From: Actinomycetes bacterium
GTDB taxonomy: Bacteria; Actinomycetota; Actinomycetes; Propionibacteriales; Nocardioidaceae
Length of the DNA stretch: 13,473 nucleotides
Direction of reading: 5' to 3'
Assembly (NCBI GenBank): GCA_023417775.1
Contig: JAEZEJ010000088.1
Location: forward strand, 1 to 13,473
Position 1 is the first letter of the stretch; every line of letters begins with the position of its first letter. Made by a program: the position numbers and the translations under genes. Below are positions 7,877-13,473 of the stretch, in pieces. A model generated the notes under the pieces. The model searched no databases. It saw only the letters and a list, made by a program, of their open reading frames with translations, and was not told where the DNA came from.

Positions 7877-8677
7877 TCAGGCGTCCCGGTTCTTCTCGTG
7901 GACCAGACGGAGCCCGATGAGGGTGAGATCGTCCTCGCGCCGGGTGAGGGTCTGGCAGTGCCCGGCGATCGCCTCGCTGAAAGTGCCGGTCGCGACCACG
8001 GTGACGTCCTCCGGTTCAGCGTCGATCGCATCGATCATCTGGTCGACCAGCCCGTCGACCAGACCCGCGAAGCCATAGACGGCGCCCGCCTGGATCGCCT
8101 CCACGGTGTTCTTGCCGATCACACCGCGCGGCTCGGCGACCTCCACCGCTCGCAGCTGCGCCCCCCGCTGGGCGAGGGCCTCGAGCGAGACCTCCACGCC
8201 CGGGGCGATCGCGCCGCCCAGATAGCGACCGCGCTCGTCGACCACGTCGACGATCGTCGCGGTGCCGTTCAGGTCGACGATGATCGCCGGCCCCCCGTAC
8301 AGGTGGACTGCGGCGAGCGCATTGACCACCCGATCGGTCCCCACCTCGCGAGGATTATCCGTGTGGATCGCCACCCCGGTGCGCACACCGGGCCCCACGA
8401 CCCAGACCGGGACGTGGTCGAAGTAGCGGTCGAGCATGCCACGCACCTCGACACCGATCGCCGGGACGGTGCAGCACATGCTGACCGCCTCGATGTCGTC
8501 ATCGGCGAAGCCGGCGGCCCGCACGAAGCCATGGGCGACGAGGTACCACTCATCGGAGGTGCGCGTGGCGTCCGAGGAGATGGTCCAGCGTCCACGCAGC
8601 GTGGGCTCGCCGTCGATGTCGTCCCAGACGCCGATGACCGAGAGCCGGTTGCCGACGTCGAGGCACAGCAGACTCAT
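7877..8677 (-). CDS. coaX: Type III pantothenate kinase, with atypical phosphate-binding motifs
   Basis: Phosphorylates pantothenate with ATP, the first step from pantothenate to coenzyme A; cytoplasmic, ASKHA fold. 266 residues, normal length. Family landmarks: LDVGN (6-10), GTDRVVNALAAVHLYGG (113-129), LGGAIAPGVEVSLEAL (153-168), VIGKNTVEAIQAG (186-198) and YGFAGLVDGLVD (201-212). The three acidic positions expected in the active site are present (Asp7, Asp115, Asp135). Deviations: the usual DxGNT is DVGNR (Arg11 replaces Thr), and the usual D-F-G-T-A-T-T-F-D is DLNGTATIVD, with one extra residue and changed hydroxyl residues. Position directly behind panD supports the role, yet reduced or altered activity is possible. 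The start ATG is 18 bp after the panD stop and its ribosome site is weak. Confidence 0.88.
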   Translation of the reverse strand: MSLLCLDVGNRLSVIGVWDDIDGEPTLRGRWTISSDATRTSDEWYLVAHGFVRAAGFADDDIEAVSMCCTVPAIGVEVRGMLDRYFDHVPVWVVGPGVRTGVAIHTDNPREVGTDRVVNALAAVHLYGGPAIIVDLNGTATIVDVVDERGRYLGGAIAPGVEVSLEALAQRGAQLRAVEVAEPRGVIGKNTVEAIQAGAVYGFAGLVDGLVDQMIDAIDAEPEDVTVVATGTFSEAIAGHCQTLTRREDDLTLIGLRLVHEKNRDA

Positions 8678-8695
8678 TTCACGTGTCCAGTCAGG

Positions 8696-9127
8696 TCAGT
8701 GCGCGACGAGGGGGTTGTCGATGATGTCGCCGCGCACGAGTCCGGTGCCAGGCAGCGCCTCGGCCGGATCCGAACCGGTGCCGATGATGCGGTTGTCCGC
8801 GTCGACGAAGACCACATGGGGCGAGAACTCGCGAGCCTCGGCGTCCTCCATCTGCGCATAGGCGATGAGGATGACGAGATCACCGGGGTGAACCAGGCGG
8901 GCGGCGGCACCGTTGATGCCGATGACCCCCGAACCCCGCTCGCCGGCGATCGTGTAGGTCTCCAGGCGGGCGCCGTTGTCGATGTCGACGATGTGGACGA
9001 GCTCGCCGGGGAGGATGTCCGAGGCGTCGAGCAGGTCCTGGTCGACGGTGACCGATCCGACATAGTGCAGATCGGCTTGTGTGACCGTCGCGCGGTGGAT
9101 CTTGGACTTCATCATGGTGCGCAGCAT
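8696..9127 (-). CDS. panD: Aspartate 1-decarboxylase
   Basis: Makes beta-alanine from L-aspartate for pantothenate synthesis. It is a pyruvoyl enzyme made as a proenzyme that cuts itself at a Gly-Ser bond. The motif LHYVGSVTVD places that bond at Gly24-Ser25, exactly where it lies in characterised PanD, which fixes the start at MLRTMMKSKIHRA. Other family features are Tyr58 in ETYTIAGERGSGVIGINGAAAR and the GDLVILIAYAQM strand. The length is 143 residues; actinobacterial members often carry such a C-terminal tail. The ATG is 2 bp past the panC stop, with GGGAGGA (9136-9142) inside the end of panC, so the two are translated together. Confidence 0.97.
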   Translation of the reverse strand: MLRTMMKSKIHRATVTQADLHYVGSVTVDQDLLDASDILPGELVHIVDIDNGARLETYTIAGERGSGVIGINGAAARLVHPGDLVILIAYAQMEDAEAREFSPHVVFVDADNRIIGTGSDPAEALPGTGLVRGDIIDNPLVAH

Positions 9128-9129
9128 GG

Positions 9130-9963
9130 TCAGTTTCCTCCCAGGTTCAGGGCGATATTGTCGAGGAGCCGGGGCCGGCCGACGCGCGCGGCCACCAGCA
9201 GGCGGGCCTCGGCGCCGGGCACCGGCTCGGCGAGATCGGGGTCGGTGAGAGCGAGGTAGTCGGGGGTGATGCCGTGCTCGTCGAGCACGGCTCGGGCAGC
9301 GGCGACCACGGCATCCGGGCCGCCGGCTCCCGCGGCGGCACCGGCGCGCAGTGCGGCATTGATCGCGGCGGCGAGCTGTCGCTCGTCGGCTTCCAGGTAG
9401 CGATTGCGCGAGCTCATGGCGAGGCCGTCGGCCTCGCGGACCGTCGGGCAGCCGACGACCTCCACGCCCAGGCAGAGTTCGCGAGCCATCAGCCGGATGA
9501 GCGTCAGCTGCTGGTAGTCCTTCTCGCCGAAGACGGCGACATCGGGACGCACGAGACCGAACAGCTTGGCGACCACGGTGAGGACGCCGCGGAAGTGGGT
9601 GGGACGCTGCGCCCCTTCGAGGATCTGCCCCAGCGCCCCGGCCTCGACGCTCACGCTGGCGTCGAGGCCATCGGGATACATGACCTCGCCGGTGGGCGCG
9701 AAGACGATGTCGACATCGGCCTCGGCGCAGCGCTCGAGATCGGCGTCGAAGGTCCGCGGGTAGGCGTCGAAGTCCTCACCGGGGGCGAACTGGGTCGGAT
9801 TGACGAAGACGGAGACGACGAGGGTCTGCGCCAGTGGACGGGCATGCTTCATGAGCTGCACGTGGCCGTCGTGCAGGGCGCCCATGGTGGGCACGAGGGC
9901 GATGGTGCCCTGGGTCGCGGTGCGCAGTTCATCGTGGGTGCGGACCACCAGCGGGCCGGTCAT
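9130..9963 (-). CDS. panC: Pantothenate synthetase (pantoate-beta-alanine ligase)
   Basis: Joins pantoate and beta-alanine with ATP to give pantothenate. 277 residues, matching the usual 280 or so. Motifs in order: PTMGALHDGH with the nucleotide-binding His31 and His34, VSVFVNPTQFAPGEDFDAYPR for pantoate binding, GEKDYQQL, and MSSRNRYL, the KMSKS-equivalent of this nucleotidyltransferase superfamily. The frame is open well upstream, to 10338, but that part is an Arg-rich shadow of the neighbouring gene. I start at the ATG at 9963 because it overlaps the upstream stop as ATGA and has GAGGAG 8 bp ahead (9972-9977). Flanked by panD and a possible ketopantoate reductase, it is the core of a pantothenate operon. 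Confidence 0.97.
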   Translation of the reverse strand: MTGPLVVRTHDELRTATQGTIALVPTMGALHDGHVQLMKHARPLAQTLVVSVFVNPTQFAPGEDFDAYPRTFDADLERCAEADVDIVFAPTGEVMYPDGLDASVSVEAGALGQILEGAQRPTHFRGVLTVVAKLFGLVRPDVAVFGEKDYQQLTLIRLMARELCLGVEVVGCPTVREADGLAMSSRNRYLEADERQLAAAINAALRAGAAAGAGGPDAVVAAARAVLDEHGITPDYLALTDPDLAEPVPGAEARLLVAARVGRPRLLDNIALNLGGN

Positions 9964-10814
9964 CGCACGCTCTCCTCGGCCAGGAGGTCGTGCAGCCGGC
10001 GGGCGGGCTCGGGTCCGATGCGCCCGGTGGCCTCGGCGCGGTCGGCGGTCGCCTCGGCGAGCGCACGATAGGTGCGCCGGGTGTCCTCGTCGAGGGCCCC
10101 GAGGTGCGCGTGGACCGTGTCGACATCGCCGCGCGCGACCGGTCCGGTGAGCGCGGCATCGCCGTACGCGAGCGTGTTGTCGAGGGCGGCGGTCAGCAGC
10201 GGACGCAGCACGCTGGCGGGATCCTCGGCCCCGATGCCGCGCAGGACGTCCATCGCCTGCGTCACGAGCGTGGTGAGGTGATTCGCGCCGTGGGCGAGGG
10301 CGGCGTGATAGGCGACCCGATCGGCCTCGTCGATCCACATCGGCGTGCCGCCGAGGTCCGCGACGACCTCGGTGATCGCCGCGCGATCGTCGTCGGCGGC
10401 GGTCAGCCCGAACACGCAGGAGCGATCGAGGTCGATCTCGGTGCCGGTGAAGGTCATCGCCGGGTGGACCGCAGCCGTCCGCGCGCCGTGGGCGGCGAAG
10501 GGAGCGAGCACCGCGAGACCGTGGCGGCCACTCGTGTGCACGACGTACTGCCCGGGGCGCGACAGCGGTGCCAGTCGATCGGCGACCTCGGCCAGCGAGT
10601 CGTCGGGGACGGCCAGGACGAGGAGGTCGACCGACGGCACGAGGGACTCGGGGGTCGTCAGCGGGATGCCTCCGAGCAGCGTGGCGACGCGAAGCCGGGT
10701 GGCATCGGATCGACCGCTGACGCCGACGATCTCATGACCGGCGGCACGGAGACGGGCGGCGAGGACGGCACCGACACGACCGGCCCCGACCACGCCCACA
10801 CGGGAGCGCTGCAT
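9960..10814 (-). CDS. Rossmann-like/DUF2520 oxidoreductase, possible PanG-type ketopantoate reductase
   Basis: A 284-residue NAD(P)-dependent oxidoreductase. The N-terminus is a Rossmann fold with GAGRVG (Gly10, Gly12, Gly15), followed by VGVSGRS at the end of beta-2 and LLVLAVPDDSLAEVA. After HTSGRHG and HPAMTF it passes into a helical DUF2520-type C-terminal domain (about 145-284) with YHAALAHGANHLTTLV. Proteins of this two-domain type include PanG, an alternative ketopantoate reductase described in bacteria that lack PanE. Immediate overlap with panC (ATGA) makes reduction of ketopantoate to pantoate the most attractive role, but that is inference from context. The start ATG has AAAGG about 9 bp upstream and is the first gene after tRNA-Lys, so the operon promoter probably lies in the 83 bp between them. 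Confidence 0.85.
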   Translation of the reverse strand: MQRSRVGVVGAGRVGAVLAARLRAAGHEIVGVSGRSDATRLRVATLLGGIPLTTPESLVPSVDLLVLAVPDDSLAEVADRLAPLSRPGQYVVHTSGRHGLAVLAPFAAHGARTAAVHPAMTFTGTEIDLDRSCVFGLTAADDDRAAITEVVADLGGTPMWIDEADRVAYHAALAHGANHLTTLVTQAMDVLRGIGAEDPASVLRPLLTAALDNTLAYGDAALTGPVARGDVDTVHAHLGALDEDTRRTYRALAEATADRAEATGRIGPEPARRLHDLLAEESVR

Positions 10815-10897
10815 AGCTACTTGCCTTTCGTTCCAGTCCTCGAGGAGGTACCAGACAAAGTGACGTGGTCAGTGTACTCGCGATCGCGTCACCGCTG

Positions 10898-10970
10898 TAG
10901 GCCCCGTGGGACTCGAACCCACAACCCACGGATTAAAAGTCCGTTGCTCTGCCCATTGAGCTAGAGGCCC
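10898..10970 (-). tRNA. tRNA-Lys (anticodon UUU)
   Basis: The minus strand folds into a full cloverleaf of 73 nt. The acceptor strands are GGGCCTC and GGGGCCT; D arm GCTC/GAGC; anticodon stem ACGGA/TCCGT with loop CTTTTAA (anticodon at 10935-10937); 5-nt variable loop GGGTT; T arm GTGGG-TTCGAGT-CCCAC; discriminator A. CCA is not encoded. The first acceptor pair is a G-U and the sixth a U-G wobble, so the end of the stem is a little weak. If the preceding G at 10971 is counted, alignment of the TA at positions 8-9 fails, so I keep 10970 as the 5' end. Confidence 0.95.
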
Positions 10971-11084
10971 CCGCTCACTGCGAGCACCAGTCTGCCACTC
11001 GCCCCCGCCACAGGCCTCGCAGCCCTCGTCGGCTTAGGCTGTCGGCGCGAGTCCGCTCACGTTTCCGCCGTTCCAGGAGAACCC

Positions 11085-12068
11085 ATGGCTCTGCCCGACA
11101 TCCTGCGCCGTCCACTGACTCTTCCGGTGGTCGCCTCCCCCATGTTCATCGCCTCGGGTCCCGAGCTGGTCAGTGCCCAGTGTCAGGCCGGCGTCATCGG
11201 TGCGTTCCCGGCGCTCAACGCCCGGCCGGCCAGCCTGCTGGACGAGTGGCTCCACCAGATCGCCGAGTCGAATGCCAAGTTCTCCGCGACGCAGCCGGAG
11301 CGTCCGGCCGCGCCGTTCGCCGTCAATCAGATCGTCCACCGCTCCAATGACCGCCTGGAGCAGGACATGGCGATGATCGTCGAGCACGAGGTGCCGATCG
11401 TCATCACCTCCCTCGGTGCCCGCGAGGAGATCAACGAGGCCGTCCACTCCTATGGCGGCATCGTGCTCCACGACGTCATCAACGATCGTTTCGCGCGCAA
11501 AGCCATCGAGAAGGGTGCCGACGGCATCATCGCGGTGGCCGCGGGAGCCGGCGGCCACGCGGGGACCCAGTCGCCCTTCGCCCTCGTCCAGGAGATCCGC
11601 TCCTGGTTCGACGGCCCGCTCCTGCTGTCCGGGGCGATGGCCCACGGACGCTCGATCCTCGCGGCGCTCGCCGCGGGAGCCGACTTCGCCTATGTGGGCT
11701 CCGCATTCCTCGCCACTCGCGAGGCCAATGTCATCGACGGCTACAAGCAGATGATCGTCGAGTCCAGTGCGGCGGACATCGTCTACTCGAATCTCTTCAC
11801 CGGCGTGCACGGCAACTACCTGCGGGGCAGCATCACGGCCGCCGGACTCGACCCCGATGATCTCGCCACCTCGGACCCCTCGGCGATGAGCTTCGGCACA
11901 TCCGAGGGCGGCTCGTCGAAGGCCTGGCGCGACATCTGGGGTTCCGGTCAGGGCATCGGCACCGTGGATGCGGTCGTCAGCGTGGCCGAGCTGGTGGGCC
12001 GGCTGGCGCGCGAGTACGACGAGGCGCAGAGCTCCCTGCGCACCCGCCTGGAGGACCTCTCCCGCTGA
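11085..12068 (+). CDS. NAD(P)H-dependent flavin oxidoreductase, nitronate monooxygenase family
   Basis: An FMN-binding TIM-barrel enzyme of 327 residues related to 2-nitropropane dioxygenase/nitronate monooxygenase. The N-terminal LPVVASPMFIASGPELV matches the family's P-hydrophobic-APM phosphate/flavin start. ALNARP (44-49) is followed by NQIVHRSNDRLEQD and PIVITSLG on the barrel. The segment AAGAGGHAGT (152-161) carries the catalytic His158. LSGAMAHGRSILAALAAGADFAYVGSAFLAT is the classic FMN-phosphate-binding region. Members oxidise nitronates or act as enoyl-type reductases; the natural substrate is unknown. AGGAGA ends 4 bp before the ATG. It is divergent from tRNA-Lys, with 114 bp between them in which only a weak TAGGCT-type minus-10 (11035-11040) can be seen. 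Confidence 0.92.
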   Translation: MALPDILRRPLTLPVVASPMFIASGPELVSAQCQAGVIGAFPALNARPASLLDEWLHQIAESNAKFSATQPERPAAPFAVNQIVHRSNDRLEQDMAMIVEHEVPIVITSLGAREEINEAVHSYGGIVLHDVINDRFARKAIEKGADGIIAVAAGAGGHAGTQSPFALVQEIRSWFDGPLLLSGAMAHGRSILAALAAGADFAYVGSAFLATREANVIDGYKQMIVESSAADIVYSNLFTGVHGNYLRGSITAAGLDPDDLATSDPSAMSFGTSEGGSSKAWRDIWGSGQGIGTVDAVVSVAELVGRLAREYDEAQSSLRTRLEDLSR

Positions 12069-12082
12069 GCCCACCTCCTGAC

Positions 12083-12224
12083 CCCGTTGAGTGTGGGGGC
12101 AGCTCCCTGCACGGAGCCTGCGGAGTGCTCGGGGGAAGGTTTGAACGGTAGAAAGGTCCTTCTCGCCGTCCAGACGTTCCCCCTGCTCGCTGCGCTCGCG
12201 GGAGGTGCCCCCACACTCAGCGGG
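12083..12224. repeat. Near-palindromic (fold-back) element, about 142 bp
   Basis: The outer arms, 12083-12106 and 12201-12224, are reverse complements at 22 of 24 positions; the shared core is TGAGTGTGGGGGCA. The interior continues to pair imperfectly: GGGGGAA near 12131 with TTCCCCC near 12176, and ACGG-AGAA with TTCTCGCCGT around the centre. The whole unit could therefore fold into one long hairpin. No transposase frame is present. It resembles a small non-autonomous palindromic repeat such as a MITE; a terminator for the upstream oxidoreductase gene is the alternative. Confidence 0.7.
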
Positions 12225-12280
12225 TGGTCCAGCTGTTCGGCTTGCGCACCGGCCCGCCTCTGCCAGAGTGGAACGTGCAC

Positions 12281-12296
12281 AAGTTGTGAACAACTT
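12281..12296. promoter_or_regulatory. Inverted repeat upstream of dps, possible operator
   Basis: AAGTTGTGAACAACTT is a perfect 7-bp inverted repeat around GA, in an A/T-rich patch of otherwise GC-rich sequence, about 84 bp before the dps start. Symmetry and length suit a dimeric repressor or activator site. It could also form a 6-bp stem with a TGAA loop. No known consensus was matched, so the binding protein is unknown. Confidence 0.45.
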
Positions 12297-12379
12297 TTCA
12301 TGTCCGGGCCACGAGCCATCGGATGTGAGCGCCGGATCCCGCCCCCTCGGGGATCCGCCACCACTGGAGAGGAGACAGG

Positions 12380-12943
12380 ATGCCCACCCCGCGTTACACG
12401 ATTCCCGGACTCACCCTCGCCGAGGGCGAGAAGGTCGCGACGATCCTGCAGGACCGTCTCAATGCGCTCAATGACCTCGCACTCACCCTCAAGCACGTCC
12501 ACTGGAATGTCGTCGGGCCGCACTTCATCGCGGTCCACGAGATGATCGACCCGCATGTGGTCGAGGTCCGCGACGCGGTCGACGAGACCGCTGAACGCAT
12601 CGCCACACTCGGCGTCGCCCCGAAGGGCACGCCCTCGGCCATCGTCGACGGACGGACCTGGAAGGACTACTCGCTGGGTCGCGCCACGACCAATGAGCAC
12701 CTGGGCGCCCTCGACGAGGTCTACATCGGCGTCATCGAGGACCACCGCAAGGCGCAGGCCGCGGTCGCGGACATCGACCCGATGACCGAGGACATGATCA
12801 TCGCGCAGACCCAGCAGCTCGAGCTGTTCCACTGGTTCATCCGGGCCCACCTGGAGAACTCCGGCGGTCAGCTGTCCACGGCGGACGCCACGAGCGAGAA
12901 GTCGGCCGCACAGGCGGCCTCCGAAGGCGCCAAGGAAGGCTGA
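12380..12943 (+). CDS. dps: Dps family DNA-protection/ferritin-like protein
   Basis: A 187-residue Dps that assembles into a dodecamer, oxidises Fe(II) with peroxide, stores the iron and in many species coats DNA. The ferroxidase ligands lie in HVHWNVVGPHF (His41), AVHEMIDPH (His53, Asp57) and RDAVDETAER (Asp68, Glu72). This is the same spacing as E. coli His51, His63, Asp67, Asp78 and Glu82, so the inter-subunit iron site looks intact. After the ferritin fold (to about residue 165) there is a short Ala/Ser/Lys tail of the type that can mediate DNA contact. GGAG ends 5 bp before the ATG. The next gene starts 4 bp after the stop, forming a two-gene operon; the inverted repeat at 12281-12296 may control it. 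Confidence 0.96.
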   Translation: MPTPRYTIPGLTLAEGEKVATILQDRLNALNDLALTLKHVHWNVVGPHFIAVHEMIDPHVVEVRDAVDETAERIATLGVAPKGTPSAIVDGRTWKDYSLGRATTNEHLGALDEVYIGVIEDHRKAQAAVADIDPMTEDMIIAQTQQLELFHWFIRAHLENSGGQLSTADATSEKSAAQAASEGAKEG

Positions 12944-12947
12944 CGCG

Positions 12948-13298
12948 ATGAACCAGCAGAACCTCGATGCGCTGCGCACGGCCCTGACCACGAGCCAGGA
13001 GCAGCTCAACGCCGAGCTGACCTCATTGCAGCAGCTGTCGGTCGTCACCTCGGCCGAGGGTCGCGAGCTGGTCGACGAGGTCGATCGAGCCTTCGCCGTC
13101 GAGTCCATGGCTGAGAACACCAGCCGCGCCGAGCAGATCCGGCTGCTGCTCGACAACACCGCCCGGGCCCTGGAGCTGATGAGCACCGAGGGCTATGGGC
13201 AGTGCCAGGACTGCCAGAGCACGATCCCGATCGAGCGGCTGCAGGCGCTGCCGCGCGCGACGCGCTGCGTTCCTTGCGCGACACGTCTCGCCGCCTGA
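12948..13298 (+). CDS. DksA/TraR-type C4 zinc-finger protein
   Basis: A 116-residue protein with a helical, Gln/Glu-rich N-terminal half (about 1-78), probably a coiled-coil hairpin, and a C-terminal zinc finger of four cysteines: Cys86-x2-Cys89 and Cys107-x2-Cys110 (GQCQDCQS and TRCVPCAT, with IPIERLQALPRATRC between). This is the TraR/DksA zinc-finger pattern, whose best-known members bind RNA polymerase through the secondary channel. Short actinobacterial relatives are usually uncharacterised, and no acidic tip motif like DksA's paired Asp residues is obvious to me. AAGGAAGG in the end of dps serves as ribosome site, and the 4-bp gap implies co-expression with dps. A role in stress-linked transcription control is inference. 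Confidence 0.88.
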   Translation: MNQQNLDALRTALTTSQEQLNAELTSLQQLSVVTSAEGRELVDEVDRAFAVESMAENTSRAEQIRLLLDNTARALELMSTEGYGQCQDCQSTIPIERLQALPRATRCVPCATRLAA

Positions 13299-13315
13299 TG
13301 CGCATCGAGGATTCA

Positions 13316-13357
13316 CGCCGGGGCCGCGATCTCCCTAAGGGGGTCGCGGCCCCGGCG
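13316..13357 (+). terminator. Hairpin terminator after the dps-TraR operon
   Basis: A perfect 14-bp inverted repeat, CGCCGGGGCCGCGA paired with TCGCGGCCCCGGCG, extends by five further pairs (two G-U) to a CTAA loop, giving a stem of about 19 bp. It starts 18 bp past the zinc-finger gene's stop. There is no T-run, as is common for actinobacterial terminators. The symmetry means it could stop transcription from either side. Confidence 0.8.
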
Positions 13358-13473
13358 TCGGCTCCGGCGGTCGCCCAGCACGCGCCGGCACTCGGCCATC
13401 GCCCGGAGAAGCGCCCGGTCATCACCGACGCAGCCGGGCGAGCCTGAACACACGACGACGAAGGGGCCGGGAC

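Larger units (their letters stand above)
12069..12379. other. 311-bp intergenic region upstream of dps
   Basis: No convincing gene is seen on either strand; the open frames that cross it are Arg- or Gly-rich shadows. It holds a long near-palindrome (12083-12224), then GC-rich sequence, a small A/T-rich patch with a 7-2-7 inverted repeat (12281-12296), and the ribosome site of dps (GGAG, 12371-12374). The dps promoter should be in its right half, but no minus-35/minus-10 pair stands out. Confidence 0.7.

Noticed and set aside
7361..9259. A 632-residue plus-strand open frame across the acyltransferase, coaX and panD
   Set aside because: Its composition is an Asp/Arg/His/Val-rich shadow, while the opposite strand carries clear enzyme motifs throughout.
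10879..10888. CGCGATCGCG palindrome between tRNA-Lys and the DUF2520 gene
   Set aside because: Only 10 bp, does not extend symmetrically, and such GC palindromes are expected often in this base composition.
11948..13186. A 412-residue minus-strand open frame opposite dps and the zinc-finger gene
   Set aside because: Shadow of the plus-strand genes: Ser/Arg/Asp-rich with no domain, whereas dps carries a complete ferroxidase site.
13202..13447. Plus-strand 81-codon frame across the end of the zinc-finger gene and the terminator
   Set aside because: Starts inside the zinc-finger gene in another frame, runs through the terminator and has no ribosome site or family features.
13313..13473. Minus-strand frame entering from the right edge and ending at 13313-13315 (DDRALLRAMAECRRVLGD in part)
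   Set aside because: Composition is not decisive against the other frames, no motif is recognisable, and its end would run through the strong terminator hairpin; with the gene start outside the window it cannot be supported.

Overview
This is high-GC actinobacterial chromosome. The dense, overlapping operons, strong GC bias at third codon positions, a PanG-like/panC/panD/coaX cluster and a fused two-domain peptide-ABC ATPase all fit the Micrococcales. A Brachybacterium/Dermabacteraceae-like host is my best guess, but it rests on general resemblance and not on a search.

Left block (2-7090, + strand): a tightly packed operon enters from the left edge. It holds the 3' part of a family-5 peptide substrate-binding protein, two Dpp/Opp-type permeases, a fused DppD-DppF-type ATPase, a CocE/NonD serine hydrolase with a C-terminal extension, and a TetR/BetI-type repressor. 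Junctions are 1 bp apart or overlap (ATGA, TGATG, GTGA), so the six genes are very probably one transcript. The layout suggests import of a peptide-, amide- or ester-like compound, cytoplasmic hydrolysis, and ligand control by the TetR protein. No substrate can be named from sequence.

Middle block (7067-10970, - strand): read right to left it holds tRNA-Lys(UUU), a Rossmann/DUF2520 oxidoreductase that may be a PanG-type ketopantoate reductase, panC, panD, a type III pantothenate kinase (coaX) with altered nucleotide-binding motifs, and after a 204-bp gap a PlsC-like acyltransferase. The oxidoreductase through coaX form a pantothenate-to-CoA operon; panB is absent here. The acyltransferase meets the TetR gene tail to tail with a 24-bp overlap. 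The gap before it contains a short reading frame with protein-like composition that no called gene explains.

Right block (11085-13357, + strand): a nitronate monooxygenase-type flavin oxidoreductase; a 311-bp intergenic stretch carrying a roughly 142-bp near-palindromic element and a separate 7-2-7 inverted repeat; then a two-gene dps plus DksA/TraR-type zinc-finger operon closed by a strong hairpin terminator. The last 116 bp hold no gene I can support.

Most of the window is conventional. The parts worth a second look are the transporter-hydrolase-regulator operon, the deviant CoaX loops, the unexplained frame upstream of the acyltransferase, the palindromic element, and the operator-like repeat ahead of the dps/TraR pair.
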